Positions 12,601-23,862 of a stretch of DNA of 64,000 nucleotides are shown here, in pieces (position 1 is the stretch's first letter; the number at the start of each line of letters is the position of its first letter). Source of the stretch: Paragonimus westermani (taxonomy: Eukaryota; Platyhelminthes; Trematoda; Plagiorchiida; Troglotrematidae); contig QNGE01000276.1 of the NCBI GenBank assembly GCA_008508345.1, forward strand, positions 208,897-272,896. The letters run 5' to 3'. The notes below the pieces were generated by a model that saw nothing but the letters and a program-made list of their open reading frames with translations, was not told the DNA's origin and ran no database searches. A program made the position numbers and the translations under genes.

Positions 12601-15237
12601 CATGACCTATACGGAAGTTTGCGCAACAAACCAACTTGCTGGCCAAGCGTCTTTTGCGGACACAACAATGATATAACATGGCATTCATACCCAATAGAGT
12701 TCTTCCGAGCAGTCAGGAGGCCCCGAAACAATGAGGACAAACCGAGCCCCAAAACAAGTGATACATACATCACTCAAGCAAGGTACACTAACTGGCAACT
12801 GGTTATTCGCACGGCTATCAAACCGACGTGATGAAACAGAAGATATCTACGTCAAGGTCCAATCAACGGTCAAAAAGAGGAGAGGTGGCATGCACAGGGA
12901 TAAATACTTGCGGGTGATAAGATTGGGCCGGATTTTCGCATGACCAAACATCTAAAGTCGATACATTGGGCCAAAAAATCATAGAACAACCAAATTATGA
13001 CCATAGAAATCGGTTGCGCTCAGTTGTGGCTCCCAACCTGACCAGCTACTAGGTCAAAAGACCTCAAACCCAAAGTACATCAGGCTTAGAGCGCAATGAA
13101 AGCCGTTCTTCACGACTCCCACTGTTTGAGTTTCTCGAGTGTCTAACATCGAAGAGCACGTTTTGGCACAAGCCTTTCCCTATGATTCACACCTTGCGCC
13201 CTCATTGCTGACTGTTCGCGGATTGCGCTCATCCTGCATACGTCGCTCTTTCCTCCAAAAGACACAGACGGCCGATATCTCGCTTTATTTCACCGGACTT
13301 CGTCTTCACTGAAGCAGTCCGCTCTAAGCCGTCCCCGTCAGCATTGCAACTATCACACTCAAAGACCATGCATTTCCTGGAACGCGTTCAGAAGTTATCA
13401 ATATGACGTTTCTCTGCCGAAAATTGCTTTCTTTACATATTCAATTCCTCTGTGCTTGCAGGATAGGGAGGTACGGTTTCATCCACCGACTCCGAAGGAA
13501 TCTAGACTAATAACTGACCCGCGCCCAATTTGTTTAAACAGCTGTAACGCTGTGTGATCAGAACAAATTCCATGGTTACCTCACGGAAGCAAAAGTCCAT
13601 TGGGTGCAATGTCGGCCCGTTAAGAACAACCGATATAACGAACACTAACCATCTACCACTCAACATTCTTTTCACCTCGAGAACCAGAGTACACAAGGTC
13701 TCGTTACCGGTGGTTTATTCAACACAACTCGATCCATGAATGCGGTGTATCGACCATATAAGCCGCTTCTACACACCTGTCGATGACTTGCCTAGGGTTA
13801 TTTATACTCCAATTGAATATGGCTTTGTAGTAGTTTGCAGTGTTTAGAAGCTTAGGCCAACTCGAAAAACCGAGCACCACAGACATAGGTATATCGTCTA
13901 CCACAATCACGTTCACGTGCTCCGGTGATCACTTCATCTTCATCCTGGTGGGTTCACTTACGGTAGCAGACGTTTTCGGCTAAGCCATAGCAGGTTGTGT
14001 TAGAAATGCAGTACCTGATAACCAGTTTTCTATACCTCCATAGTTGTTTACCCATGAGAAGCGCTGTCTTCTGGTATATCTTCCACCCTCATATGCTGCC
14101 ACTGGTCAGGTGATATGGAACTATGTATGGTAGTTATTTGATTTGCAACGAACGTACTGAACCTAGTATAAACAATGGCGCTTTAATAAGGTACCAACAC
14201 GGAGTCCGTTCAAAAATATTTACATACACATATCCAGCAATAAAAACCTTGTGAACGCGAACCATCAGAACAGCAAAGACCGATTCCATTTGGGGAATAG
14301 AAATCGTTTTCAGTGAAGCTACTTTGGACAATAGTGCTGAACAACAGTGCTGAACACTGTTCCCCGTCAGCCGTGCACAAGCGTGCATAAGTCACGGTGC
14401 CGTAACCAACTTTCGATGTGTCACGCCTTGTGGATCGACAGTTCTATCAGGTCGGATAAACCAGGAACGTGTAGATCGCTTAGACTGCGTAGTCGATGCA
14501 ATGGGTACCGCAACCTACTCAGCATCTGATTTGTTTCTTGATGAAGTCAGACTAGACGACACTGCTTCGTGTCGAAAATCTGACAGGAACCTGCATGGTC
14601 TAGACCGCTGATGGCTATCATCGACAGCGATGAGCAGTATACGATGGAACGGCTTTCTTGTTATTTAAAATGGTGACTGGCGATAAATCTGAAACTGCAG
14701 TTTTCCGCCGTGAATGGTTTCGTGAAATTTTTCCACTGCTAATGCTTCTATCTCAATTCGATTGCATTTCTGTTCTGCAGACGTCAGTAACAGGTACGCA
14801 GTAACCACATTCTTCTATAACCTAATCTGGATTTGGCGTTGAATTATAGTTGTCGTTCTTACGCATGTGTTGCTACACTGATGTCAAGCAATGGATCATG
14901 GTTCGTTAACACTAATGGTGACAAACAACTTATTGCATAGAACTGAAAGCCGTTCTACATTCAAGTGACCAGTTCTGCGCAGAATTAAGCGGAATAATTT
15001 GTTTACTGTGGTACGGTACATATGCATGTCAAAAACAAATTTATCTCAGTAATTAATCACATTAAAAATTAACAAAGAAATGGGTGACATTTTACAAACG
15101 GCGTTACCATTCCTTCAACTCGGTATTATCCGTTGGATTCAACAGTAAAATCCATTTAGGAACGTTTTCTTATACGCATAACAAACTCGAACTGACAGAT
15201 TCAATAAATCTAGAGGAGACACAATTGCAAAAAGCTG
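12601..15237. other. no gene recognised
   Basis: No frame has recognisable domains. A somewhat more GC-rich patch (about 13090-13400) has no long open frame. The first few hundred bases may still belong to the gypsy LTR. Confidence 0.5.
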
Positions 15238-15317
15238 AACTTTTGCTGGATTCGAACCAGCAACAGGAACAGCCTGCCCAAACCCGGCAAGTGATCTACC
15301 AACTGAGTTACGAAGTC
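15238..15317 (-). repeat. tRNA-like sequence (tRNA pseudogene or SINE head)
   Basis: On the minus strand a perfect T-arm, GCTGG-TTCGAAT-CCAGC (15245-15261), is preceded by an anticodon-like stem with a 7-base loop, and by 'TAACTCAGTTGGTAGATCA', which resembles an A-box/D-arm. Five acceptor pairs can be drawn (GACTT with AAGTT). The D-stem is poorly paired, the anticodon loop lacks U33, and the variable region is unusual. A working tRNA is therefore unlikely; a tRNA-derived relic fits better. It lies inside an anonymous open frame (15084-15452). Confidence 0.5.
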
Positions 15318-15733
15318 ACGCCAGAAGCACAACATTTTTACAAATGGACTGAGTTATCGACCCAATCCACTGTGTTTCATGTGGATCGGGGGACGACAGG
15401 ATTTCTCTATCAATTCATTCTGGAATCCACCAACTCAGTCGATGATCACTGAAATTGCATGAATGACAAGTAATGTATCCCCCTAAACTTTTCAAGTCTG
15501 CCAAATCAAAATACAAGATAAAGTGGATAGGAGAACTGAGGGCACAAAAGCACGTTCCTTCCCTGTTTTTACCATTCAGAGGTGACCTTCAAGCGAACGA
15601 TAAGATGCACTGACTAAAGCCTGTTCTAACATGAATATATGCATCTGCACGGTCGCACTTAGTTCACACCACTAGAGGACCGGTTCTTTGTAACCGCGAG
15701 CGCAGTCTGCCGTACCCTCATGTCTCACATGTT
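15318..15733. other. no gene recognised
   Basis: Open to about 15452 on the plus strand but without recognisable domains; nothing else seen up to the Penelope endonuclease. Confidence 0.4.
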
Positions 15734-15960
15734 GTGTACCAGTTCGCGTGCAGTTAAAGTGAGGTTTACATAGGAGCAGCAGATCGATACTTATCACAGC
15801 GAGTAGCCGAACAGATTCCGAAATAGCTGAAACAACTGTTCACACACCAGCGTCAACTTGGTAAAATGGCTACTCTAAATCAAGCTTCACCGATTGCTAA
15901 CTCTCTTATAATTACAGGTCACCAAGGTGACCTTTGTTGGGCAGTCAAAACCCAGTTGTC
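15734..15960 (+). pseudogene. Penelope-like element GIY-YIG endonuclease relic (copy A)
   Basis: GIY-YIG nucleases nick target DNA for Penelope-like retroelements. The plus frame from 15734 reads 'VYQFACS', a stop, then 'SEVYIG', the two halves of the GIY-YIG motif as found in Penelope elements. It continues 'DRYLSQRVAEQIPK', a second stop, and 'SPIANSLIITGHQGDL', which matches the family's downstream histidine motif. Two in-frame stops (in CS*S and PK*L) make it inactive. No RT is recognisable upstream, so it looks like a 5'-truncated copy. The same family recurs in the large inverted repeat at 24636-24925. Confidence 0.75.
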
Positions 15961-16235
15961 GGTGTTCTGGTGACTGTCTGTGCGAACTCATCAGCTGATC
16001 GACTCGCCAAGGTTCTGATTATGTAGTACTTGGCATATTTGTATGCGTGACTAGTTAATGCTTGTCCTTATTTGCTCAATGTGTACAACTTGTTTGTTTT
16101 ACTTTTGCGACTGATGAGAGTAAACGAGATGTTAACATATCGCAGTGCATGACTTCGTTCTTTTCTGGCGAAGTGGTTGAATGGAACTCAGTTTTCAATG
16201 AACAGTGACACATTGAATGTTCCTGTTAGGTTCAC
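15961..16235 (+). repeat. 3' non-coding tail of Penelope-like copy A
   Basis: This stretch is collinear with about 24926-25165. Shared landmarks include 'gatgttaacatatcgca', 'cttgtccttatttgctcaatgtgt' (there 'ccctgtttgcccttatct'), and 'ttgaatggaactcag' (there 'ttaaatggagctcag'). Conservation after the endonuclease in two separate loci marks it as the element's 3' tail. The end near 16235 is approximate. Confidence 0.6.
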
Positions 16236-16574
16236 CGAGTGATGGGGGCAAAGTCCTTTGATGTGAGGTTGTGTCTGTTTACTACAATAACAGTATGTTT
16301 CTTTGTGTCCTCCTCGACTACAGGTTGCCAATCAGGCAGGGTTGTTTTTTGACGATCGACAGAGGAACTAACGATAGAAACAAGCAGTCATTATGCATTC
16401 AGTCTAAACTGCAGTCTATTAACTTAGGAGAAACATGCAAACGGTCAGCACATTTGTTTGGTGGTGGCTTTTCACTCCGGATATAATGTTCTAATCAGGT
16501 CGGATACTGTAGCTAGCTCCTGATTTGAAAATATATTTCCACTTTTGAAAACTCAATTTACCTTGAAGAAATTG

Positions 16575-16745
16575 GATAAAGAAGACAGTAGTTGATATTG
16601 TGCGATTTTTGTCCGGACAAACACCGCTCCATCTTCAAGAGTGCATGTCACAGACCATCTATTCATCGACATGACAAGTCGAACAAGATACCAGAGGAAG
16701 CGAAATGTCAGAGTTCACAATCACAGTCCACCATGGTAGCATCGA
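16575..16745 (+). repeat. short dispersed repeat, inverted relative to 20757-20910
   Basis: 'aaagaagacagtag', 'gatattgtgcgattttt', 'cgctccatcttca' and 'gtcgaacaagatac' recur in the same order on the minus strand at 20757-20910, immediately upstream of the gypsy RT. The plus-strand translation contains 'KSACHRPSIHRHDKSNKI'; the other copy has 'MSACHRHEKSNKI'. It is probably a gag- or protease-proximal piece of the same gypsy family, but no zinc knuckle of standard spacing is visible. Confidence 0.6.
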
Positions 16746-16805
16746 CTCCGCAAAAGTTGTTTCTGAACCCACAATACAGGCTTGAACCTTCGGATGGTAA
16801 ACATT

Positions 16806-17096
16806 TTAGCATAGTTCAGTGTTCACCTGTGTGACGTTAAGCAGATAACGCGAAATGCGGTTATAAGATCGCCTTGAGGTTACGTTGACGTGCGATGGAC
16901 ACTGCAAGCTCCTTATGCATGTGTCCGACTGTGATACCATGCTTTTGCGTGACCTGTTTTTGACCCACTTTGGGATGTGTTTGATGACCCGAGTTTGCGA
17001 CTGGCACTCAGTTTTATCTACATAGGATGATTTGCATCTCCCTTGATATTCACAGATAAAACTGGATTTGCCTGACTCGGGTACCGATCGCTTCAC
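16806..17096 (-). pseudogene. Penelope-like GIY-YIG endonuclease relic (copy B)
   Basis: The minus frame reads 'KSSFICEYQGRCKSSYVDKTE', in which 'FICEY..SYVDKT' corresponds to the two halves of the GIY-YIG motif with a Gly-to-Asp change. It is followed by 'RVIKHIPKWV', the family's 'R..EHIPKW' helix. The downstream half is degenerate. It directly continues the RT relic at 17097-17710 on the same strand, giving the normal RT-then-endonuclease order. Mutated motif residues argue for an inactive copy. Confidence 0.65.
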
Positions 17097-17710
17097 GCAG
17101 AGAGTTGGAATCCGGAATGTTCCAAACAGAATCGCTGGGAAGATTGCACTGTGACCTTGAGGTAGAACTAAACAGACGACGGGGGATAAGTTGGCCCTTT
17201 AATGGAAGACAGAAATACCAACTTTCTGGACACTTTTTCGGGTTGAATTCTTAGGTCAAGAGTTGTTTAAATCTTGCAGCAAACGGTTTTGTGTAACGGC
17301 TTGTCCGTAGGGTGGTCTCTAAGACGGCCATTTCTTCTTGAACCGTATATTCTGTGAAAATACGTCTGACCCGGTCAGACATGGTGTGCACTGAACTCTG
17401 TTTATAGGACCGAGGAACAAAGCTTTCAGATTGTAGCTACTGACCTGAACAAATGCTCTTGAGATGGAATCTTCGTTGAATCGAGCTATCTGCATTTCTT
17501 CAGATTCTTATATCCAGAAATGGTAGACCGTTTTGATTCTCGCCTTCCATGCGGAAATGTTTAGTTGAGTACAAAATGTTGATATGAACCATGAAGCTAT
17601 GTGCTTGGAGCTGATTGTCTGCGATTAAAAAATTATCATCGATTTATTGCTTGTATACCTGGTCTGTTACTTGTTGCTCAGGCTTTGTTACAAAAGAATC
17701 TGTCAGAACA
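17097..17710 (-). pseudogene. Penelope-like reverse transcriptase, C-terminal half (copy B)
   Basis: Minus-strand translation gives 'IDDNFLIADNQ' near 17610-17645, the catalytic DD box with its preceding Tyr codon replaced by a stop. Then come 'GLPFLDIRI', 'SIQRRFHLKS', 'ESFVPRSYKQSSVHT' and 'RVRRIFTEY', the usual order of Penelope RT palm and thumb motifs. Several in-frame stops and at least one probable frameshift are present. The fingers region upstream was not found, so the copy is 5'-truncated. Confidence 0.65.
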
Positions 17711-17927
17711 GAGTCGAGCAAGCTGCTCATATTGTTATGTCTACGCTACGCACTGAAGTGAGAACTGAAGTGATGCAAGAGGAACCTTGTGTACCGTGAC
17801 CGAGCCAGCATGAAAATGCATTACATCTAACAATGAGGGAAGGACAAATCATGTATGGGTAGGCTAGCCAGAGTGCGCACGTGAACTTTGCTCAACGAGA
17901 CGGTCACGTCAGTGAGTGATCGGGTGT

Positions 17928-17981
17928 GTGTGTGTATGCATGCATGCACATGCAGGAACGTAACATGGATGGACCGTACAC
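17928..17981 (-). repeat. LTR edge of the minus-strand gypsy element
   Basis: Just beyond the integrase stop, the minus strand has a purine-rich tract (17982-17995, 'aacagggggagg' read on the minus strand) followed by TGTACGG. This is the expected polypurine tract and LTR start. This 54-bp piece also occurs at 20615-20668 with one mismatch. The plus strand carries a (GT)n and TGCATGCATGC stretch. The LTR's far end is not visible. Confidence 0.6.
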
Positions 17982-18000
17982 CTCCCCCTGTTAAAAAAGG

Positions 18001-18690
18001 TCACACGTACGATCGTCTGTGGGGATTTATCTGATGTCTCTGGATTGGGGGGCGTGTGCGTCTTGAATGTCTTCCTTCAGGACTGCTCTCCAGCGGCGGT
18101 GCATTTTGTTGTTCAGGTTCAGGCGTTTTTGCTTTTGGTATAGAAAATGTATCAAACAGTATGTCTAGAGGCAGTTCATAATCGTTACTTGCGCTGCTGT
18201 CATCCGTTGTGTATCTGCGTTTGATATGATCAACATGTCTCCTAGTTGTGCCTATCTGGCTGTCCACTGCATACATTACGTGGCCGATTCTCGATCTCAC
18301 GGTTCCCGGGATCCAAGGGTTAGTTTGCTGCCTGAAGTCACGAATGCACACCAAATCACCAGGGAGAAATACGCGCATACGAGTCCCATGGTGCCGGTTA
18401 AATTGATTTTCCATTTTGTGGTTAGATTCGTTCGAAACGATTGACGGGAGCATAGCATTCAAAGGGGTTCGCATCTTTCTTCCCATGAACACTTCTGCTG
18501 GTGACTGATTATTAGGCAATGCTTGGTTTGGCGTTGATCGATATGCTCGTAGAAATGTATCTAAAATTTTTGATACACACCCTTCTCCTTGTAATTTTAT
18601 CAAACTCTTTTTAAACGTGTCAACAGAACGTTCAGCTTGTCCATTCGACTGAGGATGGTAAACGGGGCTTCGTATGTGTTGCACGCCCAA
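18001..18690 (-). pseudogene. gypsy integrase C-terminal part
   Basis: This continues the integrase after the stop at 18712-18714 in the same frame. 'YHPQSNGQAERSVDTF' carries the catalytic Glu of the DDE core, and 'QALPNNQSPAEVFMGRKMRTPL' is the conserved segment after it. 'FLPGDLVCIRDFR' and 'VDSQIGTTRRHVDHIKRR' match the C-terminal DNA-binding domain. The frame ends at a TGA (18001) only about 20 bases before the putative LTR, the usual distance for gypsy pol. Confidence 0.9.
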
Positions 18691-18711
18691 TGAACGGCAA
18701 AAAGTAGAGAA

Positions 18712-19947
18712 TTAGCCTGACGTAAATTGTGGCCCATTATCGCTAACAATCGTTTCGGCAACGCCAAACTGTGAGAAATAGTGGTTGAGACACGTTATTG
18801 TGGTAGCTGTCATTTGATTCTTTAGCATGAAAATTTCCGGCCATTTGGAGAACGAGTTAACAAAAATAAGATAGTACAGATTATCAATGGGCTCTGCGTA
18901 GTCAACATGGATACGTGCACCAGGAGAGGAAGAGACCGGCCATGAATGAAGGTCCACTTTGACAGGAGCTTTGGCAGCCTTGGCGCAGTTATTACACCGA
19001 CGTACTAGATGTTCAATATCTCGATCTATATTAGGCCAATAAGCGTAACAACGTGCGACGGACTTCATTCGCACGATTCCAGGGTGGCCTTGGTGTAGTT
19101 GATTTAGAACTCTGTTCTGAAGCGTGCTTGGTACCACTATTCTGTCGCCAAGCATTAAACAACCATCGACTCGTGTTAAGGCATTCTTCTGGCGATAAAA
19201 TGGCTTATAGTCTGAGTTTATATTAACCTGTGGCCAACCATTTTGCAGGAAAAATAAAATGCGTTGAAGACAAGGGTCTGCGTGAGTATGTTTTTGTATC
19301 TCACGAAAGGTGACTGGAAGGTGGCGCACGGAATCTGTGAACGTGGATCTAACTTCGGCATTGACCTCCACGGAGGAAATAACGGTATCTTCAGAAGTCT
19401 GAGCACGAAATCTCCTGGCGATGAGTCTGGATAATGCATCCGCATGTCCAAAACTGGTTGTTCTTACATACTGAATCGTAAAGTCATACCCGATCAAAAC
19501 TGTTGCCCAACGTTGCAAGCGATTTGCTCTGTGTACTGGAATGCCATTTTTAGTGCCAAAAATAGAGAGCAGTGGTTTGTGTTCGGTGCACAATGTAAAC
19601 GTTCGACCATGCAGCGTTTTATGAAAATTTTTAACTGCGGAAATAATAGCTAATTGTTCCTTTTCGATTTGACTGTAGTTTCTTTCCGCTGGAGTCAACG
19701 TGCGTGAGACGTGACTGACTGCCTTTTGAACATCAGAGGGGAAGCGATGCAACAAAACTGCTCCGATTCCATAATCAGAGACATCAGCGGCTACAACAAT
19801 TGGTAATCTAGGATTATAATGCGTTAACGTAAGGTCTGACAACAACACATTCTTGATTCGCTCAAAAGCTGATTGGCAAGTCTCAGACCATACCCACTTA
19901 GCACTGTGTTCTAAAAGTCCATTTAAAGGTGCTCGTAAAACATGCAT
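18712..19947 (-). pseudogene. gypsy RNase H and integrase N-terminal/core part
   Basis: After the RT come the RNase H motifs 'ADVSDYGIGAVL' (Asp), 'IEKEQLAI' (Glu) and 'ADALSR' (Asp). The usual 'TDHKPL' Asp is Glu here ('TEHKPL'). The integrase follows with its zinc finger, 'HQGHPGIVRM' and 'RRCNNCAKA' (H-H-C-C), then 'HVDYAEP' (first catalytic Asp) and 'TIVSDNGPQF' (second). A single TAA (18712-18714) separates it from the Glu-containing part. The frame is the same as that of the RT and the integrase end, so the decay so far is by nonsense changes rather than indels. This suggests a comparatively young loss. Confidence 0.92.
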
Positions 19948-20709
19948 ATTTGGTACAAAATTACTGTACTAGTTGACAAGACCTAGAAATGATTGCAATG
20001 CGACTTTGTTTGTTGGGGCCGGTAGGTGTTCAATAGCCTATATCTTCGATGGATCCGGGCGACGACCGTTTCCGTCAACGACTGATCCAAGATAGGCAAC
20101 GCGATGCATGAAAAATGAGCATTTTTCGCTGCGAAGGTTAAAACCGTACGTTCTAATTCGGCTGAGAACTTCGTCCAAATGTACCTGATGAACATCGACA
20201 GATGGGCTTGCAATTGTGTTGTCATCCATGTAGGCCGAAGCGTATGAAGGCCCATTCAACATGGTATCCATAATCTGTTGCAAAATAGGTGGGGCACATT
20301 TCACGTCAAATGGCAGTCTGTTATACTGACATAGCCCTCGATGTGTGTTGATGGTCAGATACTGCCTACTTGAGTTGTCAACTTCAACCTGAAGGTAAGC
20401 ATCAGAAAGGTCGATTTTGGAAAACACTTTGCGGCTGTTTAGTTGTGTGAACAAATCTTCAGGTATGGGCAACGGGTACTGATGTGTTTGTAGCACATCA
20501 TTCAAGCCAGTAGAAAAATCCCCGCAAATACGAACTGTGCCATTTGCCTTCTTGACTACAACTATGGGGGCTGCCCACGCAGAGTAGTTGATTTTTGTTA
20601 AAACACCCAACTGCGTGTGTGTATGCATGCATGCGCATGCAGGAACGTAACATGGATGGACCGTACACATATCTACTCCATCAATTTCTCTGTAAGCTGA
20701 GTCACGCAA
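19948..20709 (-). pseudogene. gypsy reverse transcriptase
   Basis: The frame contains 'YSAWAAPIVVVKKANGTVR', 'RICGDFSTGLN', 'KIDLSDAYLQVEV' with the first catalytic Asp, and 'SAYMDDNTIAS', the YxDD box. It continues through the connection region to RNase H in the same frame. In-frame TAG codons at 20038-20040 and 19969-19971 break it. Near the N-terminus, 18 codons (20615-20668) have no counterpart in gypsy RTs but match the element's own LTR edge. Removing this stretch would leave the usual spacing before 'LGVLTKINYS'. TTG at 20707-20709 is only the end of the open stretch, not a believable start. Confidence 0.92.
20615..20668 (-). repeat. 54-bp copy of the gypsy LTR edge inside pol
   Basis: The segment matches 17928-17981 in the same orientation with one mismatch (gcaca/gcgca). 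Its length is a multiple of three, so the RT frame reads through it. It could be an insertion made by template switching during reverse transcription, or a joint formed when a longer 5' LTR was deleted; protein spacing favours insertion. Confidence 0.75.
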
Positions 20710-21140
20710 AACGAAGCTGATGTTTCTGGTGGAAGGCAGCAGTGGTTGGCCCTACCATGGTGGTAACCATGATTTTGAATACTGACATTTGGTTCCCTCT
20801 AGTATCTTGTTCGACTTCTCATGTCTGTGACATGCACTCATGAAGATGGAGCGCTGTTTGCCCGGAAAAAATCGTACAATATCAGTCTATTGTCTTCTTT
20901 ATACAAACCCCAAATTTTCCTGGAAGTGGTTCAAGTCTGCATTGCGGATTTATGGTCGGTAGTTAATTCCGTTTTCTTCCTTAACAGTGATGTTGTCTGA
21001 TAATAATTGGGTGGCTGTTTCCGAGGCTGTTATATGAGGTACATTTGCAACTAATAGTGTAGCGTCACCGCTGACGAGGACTTTATCCCGTTCGATAGCG
21101 GCCAATCTAGTTTTGTGAACAAAGTTTTGGGCTCTAGATA
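20680..21140 (-). pseudogene. probable upstream gypsy coding region (gag/protease side)
   Basis: The RT frame continues upstream with only four stops in about 150 codons: 'FVHKTRLAAIERDKVLVSG', 'VANVPHITASETATQLL', 'MSACHRHEKSNKI', 'STRNISFVLRDSAYREI'. The last segment sits where gypsy pol has the run-in to RT. I cannot identify a protease DSG/DTG active site or a standard zinc knuckle. Part of the segment (20757-20910) is repeated inverted at 16575-16745, which supports a transposon origin. Confidence 0.45.
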
Positions 21141-23862
21141 GTACAATCTGAGTTTTCCATCAGTTGCTATATAAATTCCAACAACTACCTTGCATGCCCA
21201 TCAATGGTAGATAACCGGTTCAACTAAATACCAGCATGATAGATGCATAAGATTTGTGAATCTTTGGCAGCCCCTAAGGACGAGGAGCCAGTGTGGCATT
21301 TCGTTACAGAAAGCATCATTTCTTCTGTTCTTGGTTGAATTTTGTAACAGGCAAGTGGCTGGTCACTTCGTCCCTATTCTTATGAATACCAGAAGGTGCA
21401 ATTTTTTTCTCCACCTTCCTATACTATTCTTGGCGTACGTGTAACTTTGTCTTCGCTTCATAGTACACTTTATTGAATATATTGGTAATAACGGTAGTTT
21501 TAAATGATATTTAACCACTGTGACTGCTGGGACTTTTGCTTCTCCCAAGGCGCCATTTTCCTGTCCGTTTGCCTGTAGCACCCCCCTGTGATGATATGAA
21601 GACTGTACTCAGAATAGTTCTCAATTTTCGACTGGGATCGATTTCGGATAACGGATTCAGACGATGATTAAAGCCCACTCACGAACACAAGCAATTTAAA
21701 GTGATCCACTGTCAGTCCCTTCGAGTTATACCGTTCGGCCTCTAGATTGACATTGCCAGTAAAGAACACATAATCCTCCGGTTTATTTTCTTCTTTACCC
21801 AGAAAAACTCTATACTGTTTATGAACTATGAAGGGGGAGCGCTGACTAACTGAGTGAGGTGATTTTTTGTTCCTATACCCGTTACATGTGTTGGTTTTTG
21901 AGGTATGATAAAATTAGCACACTTCCGTCTTTGGCCTGCACCAAGTCTGAACATTTGCTATCTCAACACATTACTGTCTTCCCATGTTGCACAATCCACG
22001 GTGTTGATAGCCACCAAATATTGCTTATCATTATTTGGACGGTATGACTGATTCTGGCACGTATCAAAATTGATGGTACCAAGTCGAACGGTGAATACTG
22101 CCCCATTTTTTCAGGGTATCCCTGAGGTTATTCTACATATGAAGCATTCACATAAACATACGCATGTGATCCGTTATAATCGTTGTCTAATTTGAATCAG
22201 TGGAGTTGAGCCTGTCGTTACTGGGTAAAGGGAAGAATATCAGTCGGCCGAATGACGCAACCATAGGAGAAGCCGAAATGATAACGGCCTAGTACAAGCC
22301 AATCAAAATCAATGGCAGTGCACGTGAGACCGACAACACTGTCCGTGTCATACTTGCTGTTCATCCAGATAGGGTCACGATAGAAAAACAGTACATTTTA
22401 CTCCACTGGATTTATCCATGAAGGTTAAATAAACTAGATCCTTGTTGGTATACGTTATGATGCAATCTGTTTACACTAACAAAACGAAGTACACCAACGT
22501 ATCAAATTTCGTTACCAGACTGTTAATGCACACAGTGTTTTGTTGTGAAAGTTGAGCAAGATATTCGAATTTCCGTTCCACTTGTAGCAGGAGGTTTGAT
22601 TTCTCAACAACCTATTACAAGAGTCCATGATGCTTAGGTTTGGCTGTGTTTAATTTTGCATCTGCCAGTGAATACTACACAAAGGGGGTTCCATTTATCA
22701 TGAGTGGTTATTAACCGGAAATGACAGAACTATTCTGGACACACTCAGAGCAGTTAGACTTTACGAAATACTCTGAACCCCTAAAGACCTCTATATAGTA
22801 GGTGAGGGATGGTTTCCTGCCAACTCCACTTTAAATTCTGGACTACCCATAACAATTCATTGCTAGAATATTTCGGAAACGTCACAATTCCGTGACTTGT
22901 ACACGTCGTGGACGCACCCAAAATTGGAGCGCCGGCCAGATATCCCCTAGGCAAAAATATTGAGTTCATATTAGACGTAAACAGATTGCTAAGTTTAACT
23001 ACTTGGCCACATTTGCACGTATGCATTGCTCACGTTGTCCGATCGTTTAGGTAAAGTGACCGACCTGCTAATTTTAATCAAAAGCGCCATGGTTATGGGA
23101 TTTCTGTATATCAAATTTACAGTATTTGCCACATTTAATGATCAACGTTCTAATTGCATGAAGATGTCAAAAGGTTTAGATGACACGAATTGAACGGGTG
23201 TTCGAACAACCTATGCTCACTTGTCCAAGTGTTAAGTGTACTCGTTTTTGTCTATCGTGAGGTAGGTGGCGCAATTTGCAGTTAGCAGTAAGTAGAAAGC
23301 CAGACCGTAATGTAACTATGTGCTATGGTAAAGCGATGCGTCATCGATGAGCTCTTGCGAGTAAGAGACTTGAGTCGAGTGTATTTCTTCTCATAAGAGT
23401 GAGTGAAAAGTATATGTGAACGCTAAAGCTGCGATCGAACATTGATAATTTTCAACTATTAACCGGATCCTGTGAGTTTCAGTGACCCATGAATATTCCT
23501 AATATACCCTTACGATTGATAATCAGTTTCCAGTTAGTGAGTATACAGTGAGCTGGAAACAATGGTTTTCCCATGAACTTTGTCCTAATTCAAAGGTAGT
23601 CTATACGTTGTCTCGCTCAGCAATGTGTTCTTAATATCTCACTTGATACCTCGATTAATTACCATTGCAGTAGGCAGTATCGCAAAATGCGGGTATGATC
23701 AAACAGTTGACCGTTAGTTGGAATCGCTGTACACACTAAATGTCGAAATTAATAAGTAAACACGATAGGAATATTCAAGACACACAGGTGAGTAAAGCTA
23801 AACTATTGAAACCAAATTTTGCGACAAAACTTTGAGGCGGCAAAGAGGTTTGAATAACTAAA
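21141..23862. other. no gene recognised
   Basis: AT-rich DNA with only short open frames (82 codons or fewer) and no motif I recognise. The left arm of the large inverted repeat begins at 23863. Confidence 0.5.

Noticed and set aside
15084..15452. 122-codon open frame
   Set aside because: It overlaps the tRNA-like relic on the other strand and has no domain.
17921..17950. (GT)n and TGCATGCATGC tract as a CRISPR-like or regulatory array
   Set aside because: It is part of the gypsy LTR edge, with simple-sequence character and no repeat-spacer structure.
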